Source: Larus michahellis
Taxonomy: Eukaryota > Chordata > Aves > Charadriiformes > Laridae
Length of the DNA: 64,000 nucleotides
NCBI RefSeq assembly: GCF_964199755.1
Contig: NC_133899.1
Location: 28,809,446 to 28,873,445, forward strand
Reading direction: 5' to 3'
Shown here one piece after another: positions 52,401-64,000 of this stretch. The stretch's first letter is position 1. Every line of letters begins with the position of its first letter. Position numbers and translations under genes: made by a program. Below the pieces are notes generated by a model. It had not been told where the DNA came from. It was given only the letters and a program-made list of their open reading frames with translations, and did not search any database.

Positions 52401-55400
52401 TTAAGTCTGGGAAGAAGGTTTAGACCGAGGCAATTGTAATTGGGACAGGAGGAGAAAGCAAATGTGATACCATGGGAGTGAGTAGACTTGATTTTTGTTC
52501 CTGGGTAGAGGAAGTATCTGGCTGAGTGTTACTGGTGTTGAACCAATGCTATAAGGCCTGCTTTTCTAGATTTCTATCAGTTAAACTTTGCTCCGTGTTA
52601 AACCACATACTAAGTTACAGATGTCTGTCAAGTCTCTATCTGTTGTTGTTATTATTTCTGTTTGTGTTTCAACAAGCCTCTGTTTTACTGGGTGTTCATT
52701 TTATTTTTTTTGTTTTCACGTACTGGTAAAATTGGCTAATGGATATTTCAGCTTACTACTGAAGTCTACAAAAAAGAGTGTGTTTATAATTATGTGAAAC
52801 AGTTGGTAAGATTATTTTAATAGTTCTTCTAAAAAGGTGTTTATATGCAACTAAACAGAATAAAAACTTCCTTCATCTACAGATAGTTCTGTTGAAGTAC
52901 ACTTCTACTGTTTAGAGTGTGAACTTTATAGCAGTATACTAGCAAAAGAGCATCTAAGAGTGAAAACCTGGTTAATCAGGTTTCAATATTGAACTGTAGA
53001 GAAATGCTAGCAGTTTACACATAGAGTACTTTAGCCTCCTTATTGCTAACATCTTAGTTCTCAGTTCAGGTAAGAATATTTTAATAGATAGAAAGATCTC
53101 TAAAGTCTTCTAAGATAATAGTTTACAAACCCAAGAAACTCAAGTGTAACATGACGTGTATTCTGATAGCTGCAGTTTAAATGAAGCAAAGCACTTAAAT
53201 ATGCTTACACTGATATGCCACGTGCAACTGAATTATGTGAGACTACTCAGATGTATGATGTTCTCATGCTTGCTGGATTGTGACCTAGATGATGAAACGC
53301 GCTTTCATGTTTGGGTCCCAGCTGTAACTTGAAGGATTTTCTGTGTCTGTGCATACAATTCATTTTAACTGCCAACTGTGCTTTTGAAGTGGAATTTGAA
53401 TGGTAGTCTGTATTCTTCTTGACTATATATCATAGGTATTTGTGCATAAAATGGTTGTATTTTTTACTTATGAAATACCCTAAAATGCAATAACCACAAG
53501 AACTGTGTAAACTGTGTCTAAGCTCTTTGTGTTTGGAGATGAGTTTAAGGAATACTCCAGCTGTCTGCTAAGTTAAGTAAAATCCAGTCTTTGGAAAGGG
53601 GTGCAGAATGCGGAAAAATGTGGGCAAGTAAGTGGTTAGTATTAAATTGTAGGAACATTTCATGAAGAAGGAATCTGTTTCTATTGCTAAATAATTTCCT
53701 GGTTCACCCAATCAATTATAGTATTTGAATAGACCCTTCTTAAAAATCTAGTACTGTTTCCCTCTGTAAAGAGCCATCTGAGGCTGCAGAATGAGGCCCT
53801 GTAAGCTTAGGAAATGCTGGCATTACACTGCTTATATTTTGGAGAACAGGTGAATTAGACAATGTCCTCATTCGGTGACTAGAATGTTAAGAGCTGCAGT
53901 GAACTCAAGTTTGGAGTCAGGAGAGCACGGTACTGCCTTGTTCATCATAGGCAAATCTGTAAACTCTGCTGATAGAAGTGAATTCGATAATCAATGTGAC
54001 CCTCAGAGGAAAGCCTTCTGTCCTGAAAGTTATTGTCTGCATAAAAGGCTACAACAGTAGAGTTTTTCCCTTGGTTTCTTTTTTTTCTATTTTTATGTAG
54101 TCTTGGGGGAAAAATCGGCTTTATTGCAGCAGTCATCCTCTATCCTTGTTCTTTTAATGACATAGGAATGCTGGGGATGTGAGGGCAAAATAGCTTTGTA
54201 AATAAAAGCTCTGTATGTGTACAAATGAACAAACTCCAGCTTTTCCTAAGCTTTGAGGATTTGACTTCCAGGTCTTAATGTGCTTCTGGCATAGTTTTGG
54301 TGTCACTTCCTTGCAAGCAAAGCCAGGTTACAGCTGTACGCTTCAGAATGTTTCATATTTTATTCCCATGTGTAGCCACCAGGTTTTAAGTCTCTGGTAT
54401 GCAGCTTTTCCTATATCCTTACCAGAGTAGAGGTAATGTTGCTGAGATTAGAACCCCAGAAATATTTTCATGTAAAGTGAAGGGCTGGGAAATTGCTTAT
54501 GTATCTTACTTTCAATTATTTCAAAATATTGAGTGCTTGGCTAAACAGGAAATTTTGGGGCCTTCATGCAGACATGTTCTAATCATTGGGTGTATGCATA
54601 CTGGTTGTGTTTTCTCTAAGTAGTTTATTTTTATTTTACTCCCAAGCACTATTTGGATAAACTTTTTTTTCACTTGGGTTTTATTCTTCCATATTGATAA
54701 ATAAATTATTCATAAGGCAAGTCCAGAAATAGATGGCTGATGCTGGTTGTTGAAGTTAGGAAAATCTGAAGTTAGAAAGCTTTAAATAATTATTTTTTTA
54801 AAAAGAGCAGTGACTTTCGTGAGCAACTGGATACACAAAGACTAAAAATTAAAGAGGAGATAGTGTGATGATTCCATGTGTTCAATTTCTTTAAGGTATA
54901 TAGGACTGTATTAACTTAGCTTTTTAAGATGTTTGTGGTGAGGTTATTGGTGAAACACTATGACAAAAGGATGGTGGGATTCTGTAAGAATTCATACCCA
55001 TTAACATGATTTGGTATTGTGATTTGTGTTAACTGTAAAAAATAAAAGTGTCAGTTTCCTGAACTTCATCACCACAGATGAGAGAGTGTGTGCAAGTATA
55101 ATTCTTTTTGCCATATTTCAGGAATGGTTCAATTTGAACTTGATGTTCAGTTGTTTTTTAAGTTTTTTTTAGTCCCTTTTGTTTTGGAGTCTCAGCAAGT
55201 GATCCCACTGGGACCTTTTTTCATGCAGCATCTTTTTCCTAGTTTATTTTAACACTTCAGCTAAGACACTGACAAATTGGCAGTACCTTGACTTTACTCC
55301 AGTGTCTTTTGAACAACCCTAATAGTCCTGGTCATTCTAGTAAGTCATTCTGGTCTAGAGACTTTTTACTCAGTACCTTCACTTCCCTCTTTTGGGTAGT

Positions 55401-57351
55401 GGCAGGACAGGCTAGGACTTCAACTCTGTCTTGATTTTTCTGAATAGGTTTAGCTGAACTTGATAAAAAAGCAAATGCTTTTTGTTTGTTTTGTTGTTGT
55501 GATTTTTCCCCCCCTTTCTTGAAAAGCAGTGGAATAGTGTGGTTCTTCATTAAAGAAAACGTTCCTCTGTAAGTCTTCAACTTTTCTTTTTATGGCAAGT
55601 ATTGTTTGATTGGTAATACTAGCAGTGAATGAAGATGCTGGGGCTTCAATCTGTAAACTGGAGATCAAAAAAGTGAAATTTAAAGAACAGGGTTTTTTTA
55701 GCTATTATTTGAAGCATTTCATGTGTTCAGATCTGTTCAGTTCTTGGACTTTCAGTGGCTTGTACTCAAGTAAGAATTGTCAATCAGGGCCATGATGTCT
55801 AGGAGTGGGTTAATATTCTGTTATGATAGTAGATGACAGTGGCAGAGCACTCTTGGTATTACAAATACTGGAAAAAACTGTAATTCAACTTTTATGACTT
55901 ACTATAACTCGTTTGTTCTATGTTGTCTTTTTCCTTTTCACCCATATTTTCTTTCTGGTGAAGCTGCATTGCTGTGTGTAGTTCTGTTGGAATAGCTGCA
56001 TAGCCCTGTATATTCTTTCTGACACAAGCAGTTTGGTTGGAATTCTTATTTTCACTTTTTTGCCTCGCTCTTTCAAAAAATTTGACTCTTACAGCATCTC
56101 ATTGATACGTAAAATGAAGTAAGGCCTTTCTCCTGAGTTCTGTGTACACAGACTGCAGCTTTTCTTGGATCTTCCAGTTCCTTTTTCTAGTACTTGCTTC
56201 AATGAGGCTTTGAATTTTGGCTGGAGTCTGCAGGAGTTTGTGTGCTATTAACAAAGCAGTTGTCTAATCTTTGTGTCTGAAATGAGTGTCTTTTGTTAAT
56301 CTTCCAACACTTTTAAGCAAGAAATCATGGAAAATGAAGTATAACCAGAAAGGTGCTGAACTAAACACCAGCATGGGCGTGTTTTCTGCTTATTAATGCT
56401 TTCAAGCAAGGACCTTGGCTTTTTCATTCTCATACTGTTCAGACAGCAGCATATGAATTTATGCAGAGCTACTTCATTGATTTTCGTAGTACTTGTTAAT
56501 ACTATTTTGATTGTCTACACAGTTTTTTCGTAACGATGCGGCTGCTCTTACTTTGATACTGCTGCCTAGTGCTTTTTTCTCTTTTGCTTTCCCACCTGTA
56601 ATGTGCAGTACAAATATTTAGAAAGAAGCAAGAATTCTGTCTGGGCCAAGAAATATTACCTTAATTGTGTTCTGGGGGTGCCAGTCATGTTAGGGTACTG
56701 ATGAGTGACTGGTATTTGTGGGTGCAAGTTGTATCTCCTCTCAAAATCAATTTAGTGATTTTTGTGTTCCCAGCAGTGGTCCTGTTGATTGTGCAAGGAA
56801 GTTATTTTCTTCAGTAACTGACCATAGAGCAAAATGAAAACAACTCCACACAATCTTCAACTACATCCCTGTCTTTCAAATTTCTGCAGGAACAATTTGT
56901 AAGAGAGGTGAATTATCTTTTTCAATGCCCAGGGCTTGCTTTTTCAAAAATTAGATTACATACATCTCCTTTGGAGGGATTTTGAACCTCAGCCAATGTA
57001 CATTTGTATTGAGAATAGCAGCTCCTAGTTTAACCTTGGAACAGGTTTAGTTCTCTGCAGGAAGGGTAGGTACAAGCAGAAAAAGATGTTTTAAGAAAAA
57101 GCTGAAACATGTTGTTGGAGGGAGTGTGTTAACTTAGAAATGTTACCTTCTGTGTTCCAGAAGACTTTTGGAGGCTTTAGCTATGCTCTCCTAGATTCTG
57201 CCTCCCCACCATGTACACACATGAAAAATAAATTGACATAGAAAAACCAGTTGGATAAAATATTTTGCTGCTTAGTATGGACATTCAGAAAGAATGTCAG
57301 CTCCTAGCAAGGAGAAATGATTTTAAGCAAAAGAGAAGCTGTTTTAAACCA

Positions 57352-57412
57352 AAACAAAAACAAAAACAAGCCACCCCAAAAACCCAACAAAAAAAACCCC
57401 ACAAAACAACCT
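57352..57412. repeat. A/C-rich low-complexity tract
   Basis: AAACCAAAACAAAAACAAAA is followed by CCACCCCAAAAACCCAAC-type sequence. It lies in the PPM1A intron. Confidence 0.65.
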
Positions 57413-58970
57413 AGCTCAGTGAAATGGCAGTACCTGTGGACCAGCTGTCAAAAGGTAGAGCTCATAGGTGTTTGTATCAGCGGTATAGTGACTTAGTGTT
57501 TTCTGCTGTGTTATGAAGTTGTAATTGCTGTTACGTATTAATTACAGGGAGAGAGGAAGGGTAGGTGGGAAAAGGTTGAAACAATTCATACCTTCCCGTG
57601 TACACACATTGTCAGCTTGCTTACCTCTGGGGTTTTTTGCCCTGTCTCTCTCACTTGCGTACATTATAGACGTTCTGCCTGTCTGAAAGCCTGTTTCTGA
57701 AAGCTTTGATATTTCTCTTTACTGATTTTAATATTTATGTTGGTCTGCCTTTTCCTAAAACACATAATTGTTAATGTTATTACAAACTTTCTCACCGCTA
57801 TGAGTAGTTTCTTCTGATGTTCTTCTATTTGCAATTGTCACATTGAAATATAATGCAGACTAGTGTTGCATCTTCAAGTATTCTGGTGGGGAAGTTATAT
57901 GTTAGTCCATGTTTATTAAAATGTCATTTCTGTATTTTATTTCTTTTACTTCTTTTTCATAGACAGTTCACGTCTCCTAGTTGTCCATGTGTTCCTGTGT
58001 CTGAAAGTACCCATTCAGAAACTGTATTGATGTTGTTGAACTGTCAGTGCCAGAACTCAATCATATAGCCTCCAAGAGTTTTTAAATAGTGTCATTGGCA
58101 AGAAGCTTTTTCATGACTTCATTCAGCCCATGACTGTGGTGTAATTATGTCTCATCTGCGTGTTCTGTTTTATTTTAGCCATTCTTCCAATCCCTGGAAT
58201 CATCTCTGACATGTTGTTTGTTAACATTAATTGATTTGGGGCATAACAGTATGTACTGTGACTTTTTCATTCAACAGACACTAACTTCTGAAAATGTTTC
58301 CACATTTGCACAATTACATGCTAACTGGTTAAGGGAGGGGGGAAAAGTACCACAGATCAGATTGGAGTTGAAGTGATCAAATGCCCTTTTTCTATTCAGT
58401 AGCAAGTCTGTGTAATTTGGTGATTTGCTTGGTGTCCTGTAGTTCAGCTAAAGGTTGTAATCTTTCTTTATGGTGCTCATTACAACACACAGGGCGTAAT
58501 GTCACTTAGAGAATTGTTCCAGGAAATTGGAGTATGCGGACACTTCTCAGCTTAGTTTGAACAAGTGCCTATGACTTGAGTGTGGTTCATATAAGCAGCT
58601 TAATCTAGTGGAAGGAATACAACTCAAACATTGTTTTAAAAGGATTATTAAATTACGTATTATTAAAGTACGAGTTTCAGATGGGGGTGGTTGGTTTTCT
58701 TGGACAAGACAATCAAGTCCTTGTCTGAATTCCTTGGAAAAATAAATTGTCTGTTTACAGGGGTACATGGAATTACATTAACTGTCCTTTGTGAACAATT
58801 TAAGCCTTATCTTCATTTGAACCTTCAAGCAAATAAATAAGCAAATAGCAAAACAGTAAAATTTATTTTCATGTGTATCGGAAGGCATTGTATTTGTGTT
58901 GTCTGGATAGCATAATTTGAGGGACAAATGAAGGGGCAAAGAGATTTCATGCATTCCAGTGATGTATCTG

Positions 58971-58993
58971 TGGTTGTCCGTGGTTGTCCATGG
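58971..58993. repeat. Short tandem repeat, 10-bp unit
   Basis: TGGTTGTCCG, TGGTTGTCCA and then TGG make a little over two copies of a 10-base unit. Confidence 0.7.
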
Positions 58994-59322
58994 TCCAGTA
59001 TACTAATTACCCTCCTTTTCTGTGCCACTCTGTTCTCCAGTTGCGTCTATTTTCAAGGAGTTTAGCTACTGACTCTTTGGCATGCTCCATTCATTATTTC
59101 AGTTCTGTTTCTAATGCTGCAGTCCTTTGAATTGTGTCACTCTTCTATTTTATCCAAGGTCTTGTTACTTTTGTTGATTTTTCTAGACCCTGTACAGTAT
59201 TCTTGCTTTTCTGTCTGCAGGCTGCAACTTGGGAGTTTTTCATGCAGTTGCTGTAGAGGCGGTCCTTCTGTTTGACCTCCACAAAATCGACATTTCAGAA
59301 GTCATGGTTTAGATGCACTCAT

Positions 59323-59340
59323 GGATGCATAGATGCATCC
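59323..59340. repeat. 8-bp inverted repeat GGATGCAT/ATGCATCC
   Basis: The arms are perfect with a two-base spacer (AG). Each arm carries ATGCAT, so it could be a paired octamer-like site or chance. Confidence 0.65.
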
Positions 59341-60389
59341 CCTGCATATTCGTTTTTATGCATAGGGATCCATTTTCACTTTTAGATTTGTTCAGAAGCT
59401 TCTCCATTCTCCAGAGCCAAAACCCAGGAACTTGGACTGGAGAAAGTTCTCCTATTTTAGGAGAAACTAATGGAAGTCACCGATACAGACATGGTGAACT
59501 AGTCTTAGGCTAAAATTGAAATTTGCTTGACTAATTGTGCCAATTGCAGTGCCAGATGATGTTCGAGTTACCATTTCTGAAGAGAACGTTGCACCTCTGA
59601 TCTTTTTACAGGGCACCACTGCTATAGTACTGTTCAGAATTGCCCTTCTCTAAGAAAAAAGCAGTGAGTGGTGGACATTTGCCACCAAACTTTTTGATTG
59701 AAGTACATTTTCTCTTACTTTGGCTTTAATAAGAACAGGAAGAATGCCTGTGTCCTTTAGTACATACGCGCATCATTCAAGCATCCTGAAAGCTCAGGCT
59801 TTCAGGTTTCAGGACAGACCAGCCAGAGTAGAGGGCTGGTTCTGTCTCACGCTATGAGACTGCAGTTTTCTAACATGATTGCATAAATGTGTGGCTGGGT
59901 TAAGAACGACAACGGAAAGGGTAGTAAAATTATTTGGAGAATAAGGGTCATAAGATGAAGGACCCCTGAGGACTAAAGAAACATAAGAGCGCGCTAAGTT
60001 AAACCATGTTCAGGATCTGTTGCTTTATTGCACATCATGCATGCAGGCTGTTCTGGGTCTGACTTCTCTCTTTAGTGTTATTACATAATGAAGTCATGCT
60101 GTAACTTGGGTGCTTGCACTGCTATAGGTTAATCTGATTTGCATACAGAGTTGTATGCTTAACTAAAGGTGTCATTCCAACTTAATCAGTATAGCGCACA
60201 AACCGCCTCGTGAAAGAATGAAGAGTGTACTAGTGATTTAGGTAGACACTGATTTGTTAAAGATACTTCTGTAGATATGGACTCAAAAACGGGTCCAAAA
60301 GATATTTTTAATAGGAAGGAGGCATGGCTTTTTTATGTCAGCCTTTTTGTGTGCGTGTGTATCCCTTCTTTAAAAACTAGGATTTTTTT

Positions 60390-60408
60390 ATATATATATA
60401 TATATATA
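60390..60408. repeat. (TA)n microsatellite
   Basis: About nine TA units following a T run. It is simple sequence in the PPM1A intron. Confidence 0.8.
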
Positions 60409-62782
60409 ACTAAGACACTTTAAATTCTTCAAGTTTTATCCATGCATAAGGGTTGAGAGGAGAAGTAGCAGGTAGCCTCTGATTCATAAGAATTCACGGA
60501 TTGGTCATTAAACTTAAATTTCTCTGAGCAAAAATTGAAATTCTGGAAAAACTAAAGGCTTGGCATATTAGTCCTATCCGCAAGTAAACTATGCTTTCCC
60601 TTCAGACGCAGTGAGGATTTTGAAAACCTGGCCTACTCTCCTCCAGGTTTAGACTGGTGTTCTGGTGGTAGTTTGATTAGCTAGAGTGTTACAAGGAAGG
60701 CAACTGCAGTCTGTTATTGCAGTTCTCAGAAGGTGACTACTTTATGCTATGGGACGTGAATAATTTCCTAAGTAGAAGTTATGTGACCACATTGTGGTTA
60801 TCCTTCTGTCTGATTGTATTTACATCTATGGTGGGTAGCTTGCACCCTTGAAGAATCATGTGTCAACATCTCATCTACAAAGCTTAATTTAGAAGAGCAA
60901 CAGCTTTCAGTTTACCTTCTGGGGAGGGATAAGGCAGCTTGATCTTAAATGGAGAGTGGATTTGTTGGTTTTTGAACTGTGCTAGTAGTTCTGTATGAGT
61001 TGCTAGAACTGCATATGACCTGTCTGTATGTGTTTTTAATTGTGGTTTACGTGACAAACTGCTGAGAGGGACAAACAGCTTACAAAGCACAACTCTGTCT
61101 GAATATTGTGTACCTAGTAATGTGACAGATTAGAAGGAAAACTGCCTTTAGTCCAAAGTTGACAGTGCTTGTGGTCAGTTTAACTATATCCTGTTCTTAA
61201 TGCTTTTCTGTATTGTTTTAAACACAGTAATAATGTAAAATACTTCACAAAAATGTGGTATTTGCCAGGGCAGTTTCTGCTTTTTGAGCTCTAAATTAAG
61301 GTGAAATAATTGAATATCTGCATTGTATTTTATGATGTCTTTGACAATAAAAAGTTTTATGCTGCTATCATGGAATGAATAAAAAGTCTATTATTCTGCA
61401 AAATAATTCCCCGTTCAATTTATGGCAGTATTCTGTAATTATTCTGATCACTCTGACTTAACTAGAGTTGCATGTGAAGATAAAAAAGTTTTAAGTCCTT
61501 TTTTTCCTTAGCAACTGCAGTAATGTGAATCTCATGCATGTGCTTAGAATACAAGACCAGTGTACACTATATTTTGTTGGCTAGTTGCACTTTGCATGGC
61601 CATCAGTATTTTGTGTTCGCTTGAGAAGAGACAGAACTTAAGAGCAGGGGTTGGGGTGAGAGGAAGCAGAGGTGTACTGCTGCTGTCATCTCCCTCCATA
61701 CAGCTGAAGTATGTGCAGCTTTTGTTTTTATTAACAAAGCATGTGAGCCAAAGAGTGTATATCCAGTCCCTATGCCTCATATTTGAATCGCTGTTGTGGT
61801 GAGATCCAATATAAACATTTCTTTACTGTTTATTCTAACACATACAGATGTTTTAAAAAAGTTGATAGTGGCTGAAGGAGACAATGTGGAAAGATTTGTT
61901 GGATGTATAGTGTCACTTATAGCTGGAGCTGTATTGCAGTAAAAGCATGTTATCCCTTAGAAAACTAATCAAATGTATTCCGCATACAAGTTAAAACCTT
62001 CTAAACCCACTAGTATACTAACTTTTCTGCTAGTACAGCAGCTTAGTTGGGGCCTCAGGTAAAATCTTTTCCAGAGACTCTTCTCACAGTCAATTTTTTG
62101 TCCACTGTCTTCAAAAATAAAAGCTCGTAGTCTTGTTCCGTTACCTTGTATTGTATAACAGTGATTTGCACACTCTTTGATGCTTCCCAGGGCTGAATTT
62201 GCAAGTATGTAAAATCTGTGACCTATTTTGTATGTTTTTTTTTTTTAATAATGAATGCACAAATAAACTGATGTGGATTAGAAGGGTAGGTTGGATGACT
62301 AGGGTGTGAAAGCCATGAAGATAAACCAGTCAGGTTACACTGCCTGCAAATATAATTCTTATTCTCTTAAGCATCAATATTTGCTGCATCACATACCAAT
62401 GATGGGAGGTGGAGAAGGATAGGATGTGCAGTATATTGGTCTGGCTTCAGTAAGGAAGCATGAATTTACACTACTTGTGTTTTTATTTCCAAATAGATTT
62501 CCTTAGGCTTGTCAGGGGCAGTTGTCTTTCAGTGAAGCATGAATACATTAAGGTTTTAAGTAATTCTGCAGCACAGACATCTGAGAAGCTTGCTGCGTAA
62601 TTTAACTGAAAATCTAAGGATGAGCTTTCACAAGATGGCTGAGCCAAACTAATGGTTTGCTGCTGCCTAAAGGGACGGCTGCTCTGTTCCTTCTGAGTAG
62701 TGCTCCTAGTTATCCAGTGTTGCCTCTTCCTTTATGTAGACTCTGGCGTCATCTTGATCATTCAGATCACTTTATCTGTTTC

Positions 62783-62878
62783 AAAACAAAACAGAAAAAA
62801 CACCAGCCAAACAAAACGAACAGAAAAAAACCCAAACCACTAAACAAACCCCCCAAACCTCATCCCCCAAAAGAAAAC
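62783..62878. repeat. A/C-rich low-complexity tract
   Basis: AAAACAAAACAGAAAAAACA-type sequence grades into AAACCCCCCAAACCTCATCC. It lies about 0.5 kb before the first PPM1A coding exon. Confidence 0.65.
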
Positions 62879-63382
62879 CTAATCAGTTTGCTTTCATCTC
62901 CCCATCGCCATTGGAAAAGCAGAGTGTTAGCAGGACTTTGTGGCCAGCAGGTAGGGATCTAGGGAATACCACTGTCTTGGAAACATTGAATGCTTTCATT
63001 GGTTCAGTAATCACAGGGAGCATGGCTATTCAGATGTGTGCCAGTTAACAAGTCCTCTTTCAGGCTGATTTTATACTTGATTATGCTAGACTCTTTTGTC
63101 AGAACCATGAATGATAGCGGAATGTAAGTTCTTCAAGTAAAACTGCTGAAAATACTTACAAAAATATGGGAAGTGCAGTTCAGCTAGTACCAATGGCCTT
63201 GTTTAAATTAGATGAAAGCAATGTAGATTTGACTTGAGAGAGATACAGAAAAGTCACCTTTATATCTGTGTATTTTTGTAATCTTAACATTATTTGGGCT
63301 ATTATTTAATAGTTTCCAATAGGTTGTTTTAAACAAGAGACGTTTAAGAAATATCTTAATCCTTTTTTTTTTTTCTTTTTAG

Positions 63383-63400
63383 AACTGAAGGAAAGTCATC
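63383..63400 (+). other. PPM1A: PPM1A 5' UTR portion of the coding exon
   Basis: Eighteen bases between the acceptor AG, after a T-rich tract at about 63364-63380, and the start codon. They imply a spliced upstream untranslated exon. Confidence 0.8.
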
Positions 63401-64000
63401 ATGGGAGCATTTTTAGACAAGCCAAAGATGGAGAAGCATAATGCCCAGGGGCAAGGGAATGGGCTTCGCTACGGTCTGAGTAGCATGCAAGGCTGGCGAG
63501 TTGAAATGGAGGATGCACATACGGCTGTGATTGGTTTGCCAAATGGACTTGATGGATGGTCATTTTTTGCTGTATATGATGGGCATGCTGGATCACAGGT
63601 TGCCAAGTACTGCTGTGAGCATTTATTAGATCACATCACAAGCAACCAGGATTTTAAAGGGCCAGATGGGCCACCATCTGTGGAAAGTGTAAAGAGCGGC
63701 ATCAGAACAGGTTTTCTGCAAATTGATGAACACATGAGAGTCATCTCCGAGAAGAAACATGGTGCAGACAGAAGTGGGTCAACAGCTGTGGGTGTCATGA
63801 TTTCTCCCCAACATACGTACTTCATCAACTGTGGAGACTCAAGAGGTTTACTATGTAGAAATAGGAAGGTTCACTTCTTCACACAGGATCACAAACCAAG
63901 TAATCCACTGGAGAAGGAGCGTATACAGAATGCAGGTGGCTCTGTAATGATTCAACGTGTGAATGGCTCTCTTGCTGTTTCAAGGGCACTTGGGGACTTT
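63401..64000 (+). CDS. PPM1A: PPM1A (protein phosphatase 2C alpha), first coding exon, 3' partial
   Basis: The acceptor is TTTTTAG/AACTGAAGG at 63382/63383. The ATG at 63401 has A at -3 and G at +4. 200 codons are visible, running off the window at ALGDF (human protein 382 residues). PPM1A is a Mg/Mn-dependent Ser/Thr phosphatase that damps MAP-kinase, SMAD and other signalling; this is family knowledge. In sequence, Gly2 is present (the myristoylated residue in PPM1A) and Arg33 is in the [10 protein letters not shown] motif. Metal ligands Glu37, Asp38 and Asp60 (VYDGHAG) are intact, as are the GSTAV and NCGDSRG blocks. Later ligands near residues 239 and 282 lie outside the window. It is nearly identical to mammalian PP2C-alpha, so orthology is firm. 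Confidence 0.98.
   Translation, partial: MGAFLDKPKMEKHNAQGQGNGLRYGLSSMQGWRVEMEDAHTAVIGLPNGLDGWSFFAVYDGHAGSQVAKYCCEHLLDHITSNQDFKGPDGPPSVESVKSGIRTGFLQIDEHMRVISEKKHGADRSGSTAVGVMISPQHTYFINCGDSRGLLCRNRKVHFFTQDHKPSNPLEKERIQNAGGSVMIQRVNGSLAVSRALGDF

Larger units (their letters stand above)
48937..63382 (+). other. PPM1A: PPM1A first intron (about 14.4 kb)
   Basis: After the CpG island the sequence is AT-rich and unique. I recognise no CR1 copy in it, unlike the other large introns and spacers. Simple sequence includes A/C-rich tracts at about 57352-57412 and 62783-62878 and a TA run near 60390-60408. Alternative PPM1A 5' exons may exist here but cannot be called from sequence alone. Confidence 0.6.

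Noticed and set aside
59041-59240. A T/C-rich stretch suspected to be another ancient minus-strand CR1
   Set aside because: Individual words resemble CR1 complements, but the landmark order does not hold, so I did not annotate it.

Overview
This window looks like vertebrate nuclear DNA, most probably from a bird. The evidence is intron-split genes with GT/AG junctions, CpG-island promoters, AATAAA signals, an AT-rich background, and CR1 LINE copies with the ATTCTATGATTCTA-type 3' tails typical of birds and other sauropsids. Three protein-coding genes are recognisable from their translated exons. They keep the order and orientation of human 14q23.1: PCNX4 (+), DHRS7 (-), PPM1A (+). I cannot name the species.

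Layout. 1-4770 holds the last four coding exons of PCNX4 (523 residues of the C-terminus), with a 3' UTR to about 5.47 kb. 5.5-9.2 kb is the tail-to-tail spacer between PCNX4 and DHRS7 and contains a very old minus-strand CR1 relic. 9.24-31.74 kb is the complete DHRS7 gene on the minus strand. Its seven coding exons join in frame at canonical splice sites into a 336-residue protein, and a CpG island covers exon 1. 32-47.9 kb is the spacer before PPM1A, empty of genes I can recognise and holding CR1 fragments and old repeat traces. 47.9-49.4 kb is a strong CpG island with the inferred PPM1A promoter and non-coding first exon. It is followed by an intron of about 14.4 kb, and the first PPM1A coding exon starts at ATG 63401 and runs off the window with 200 codons visible.

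The genes are not an operon and share no evident pathway. PCNX4 is a multipass pecanex-family membrane protein, DHRS7 a membrane-anchored short-chain dehydrogenase/reductase, and PPM1A a Mg/Mn-dependent Ser/Thr phosphatase. Their association is conserved synteny. The region is compact: three loci in 64 kb, with most intronic and spacer DNA being unique AT-rich sequence plus CR1 debris.

I found no new multi-gene system, CRISPR array, RNA gene or intact mobile element. Points worth a second look are an altered, lysine-rich DHRS7 C-terminus in a 36-nt last exon, a perfect NRF1-type site and long G/C homopolymers at the PPM1A promoter, several perfect hairpins in non-coding DNA, two CR1 copies with independent deletions in the same segment, and a polyadenylation signal that arose inside an ancient CR1.
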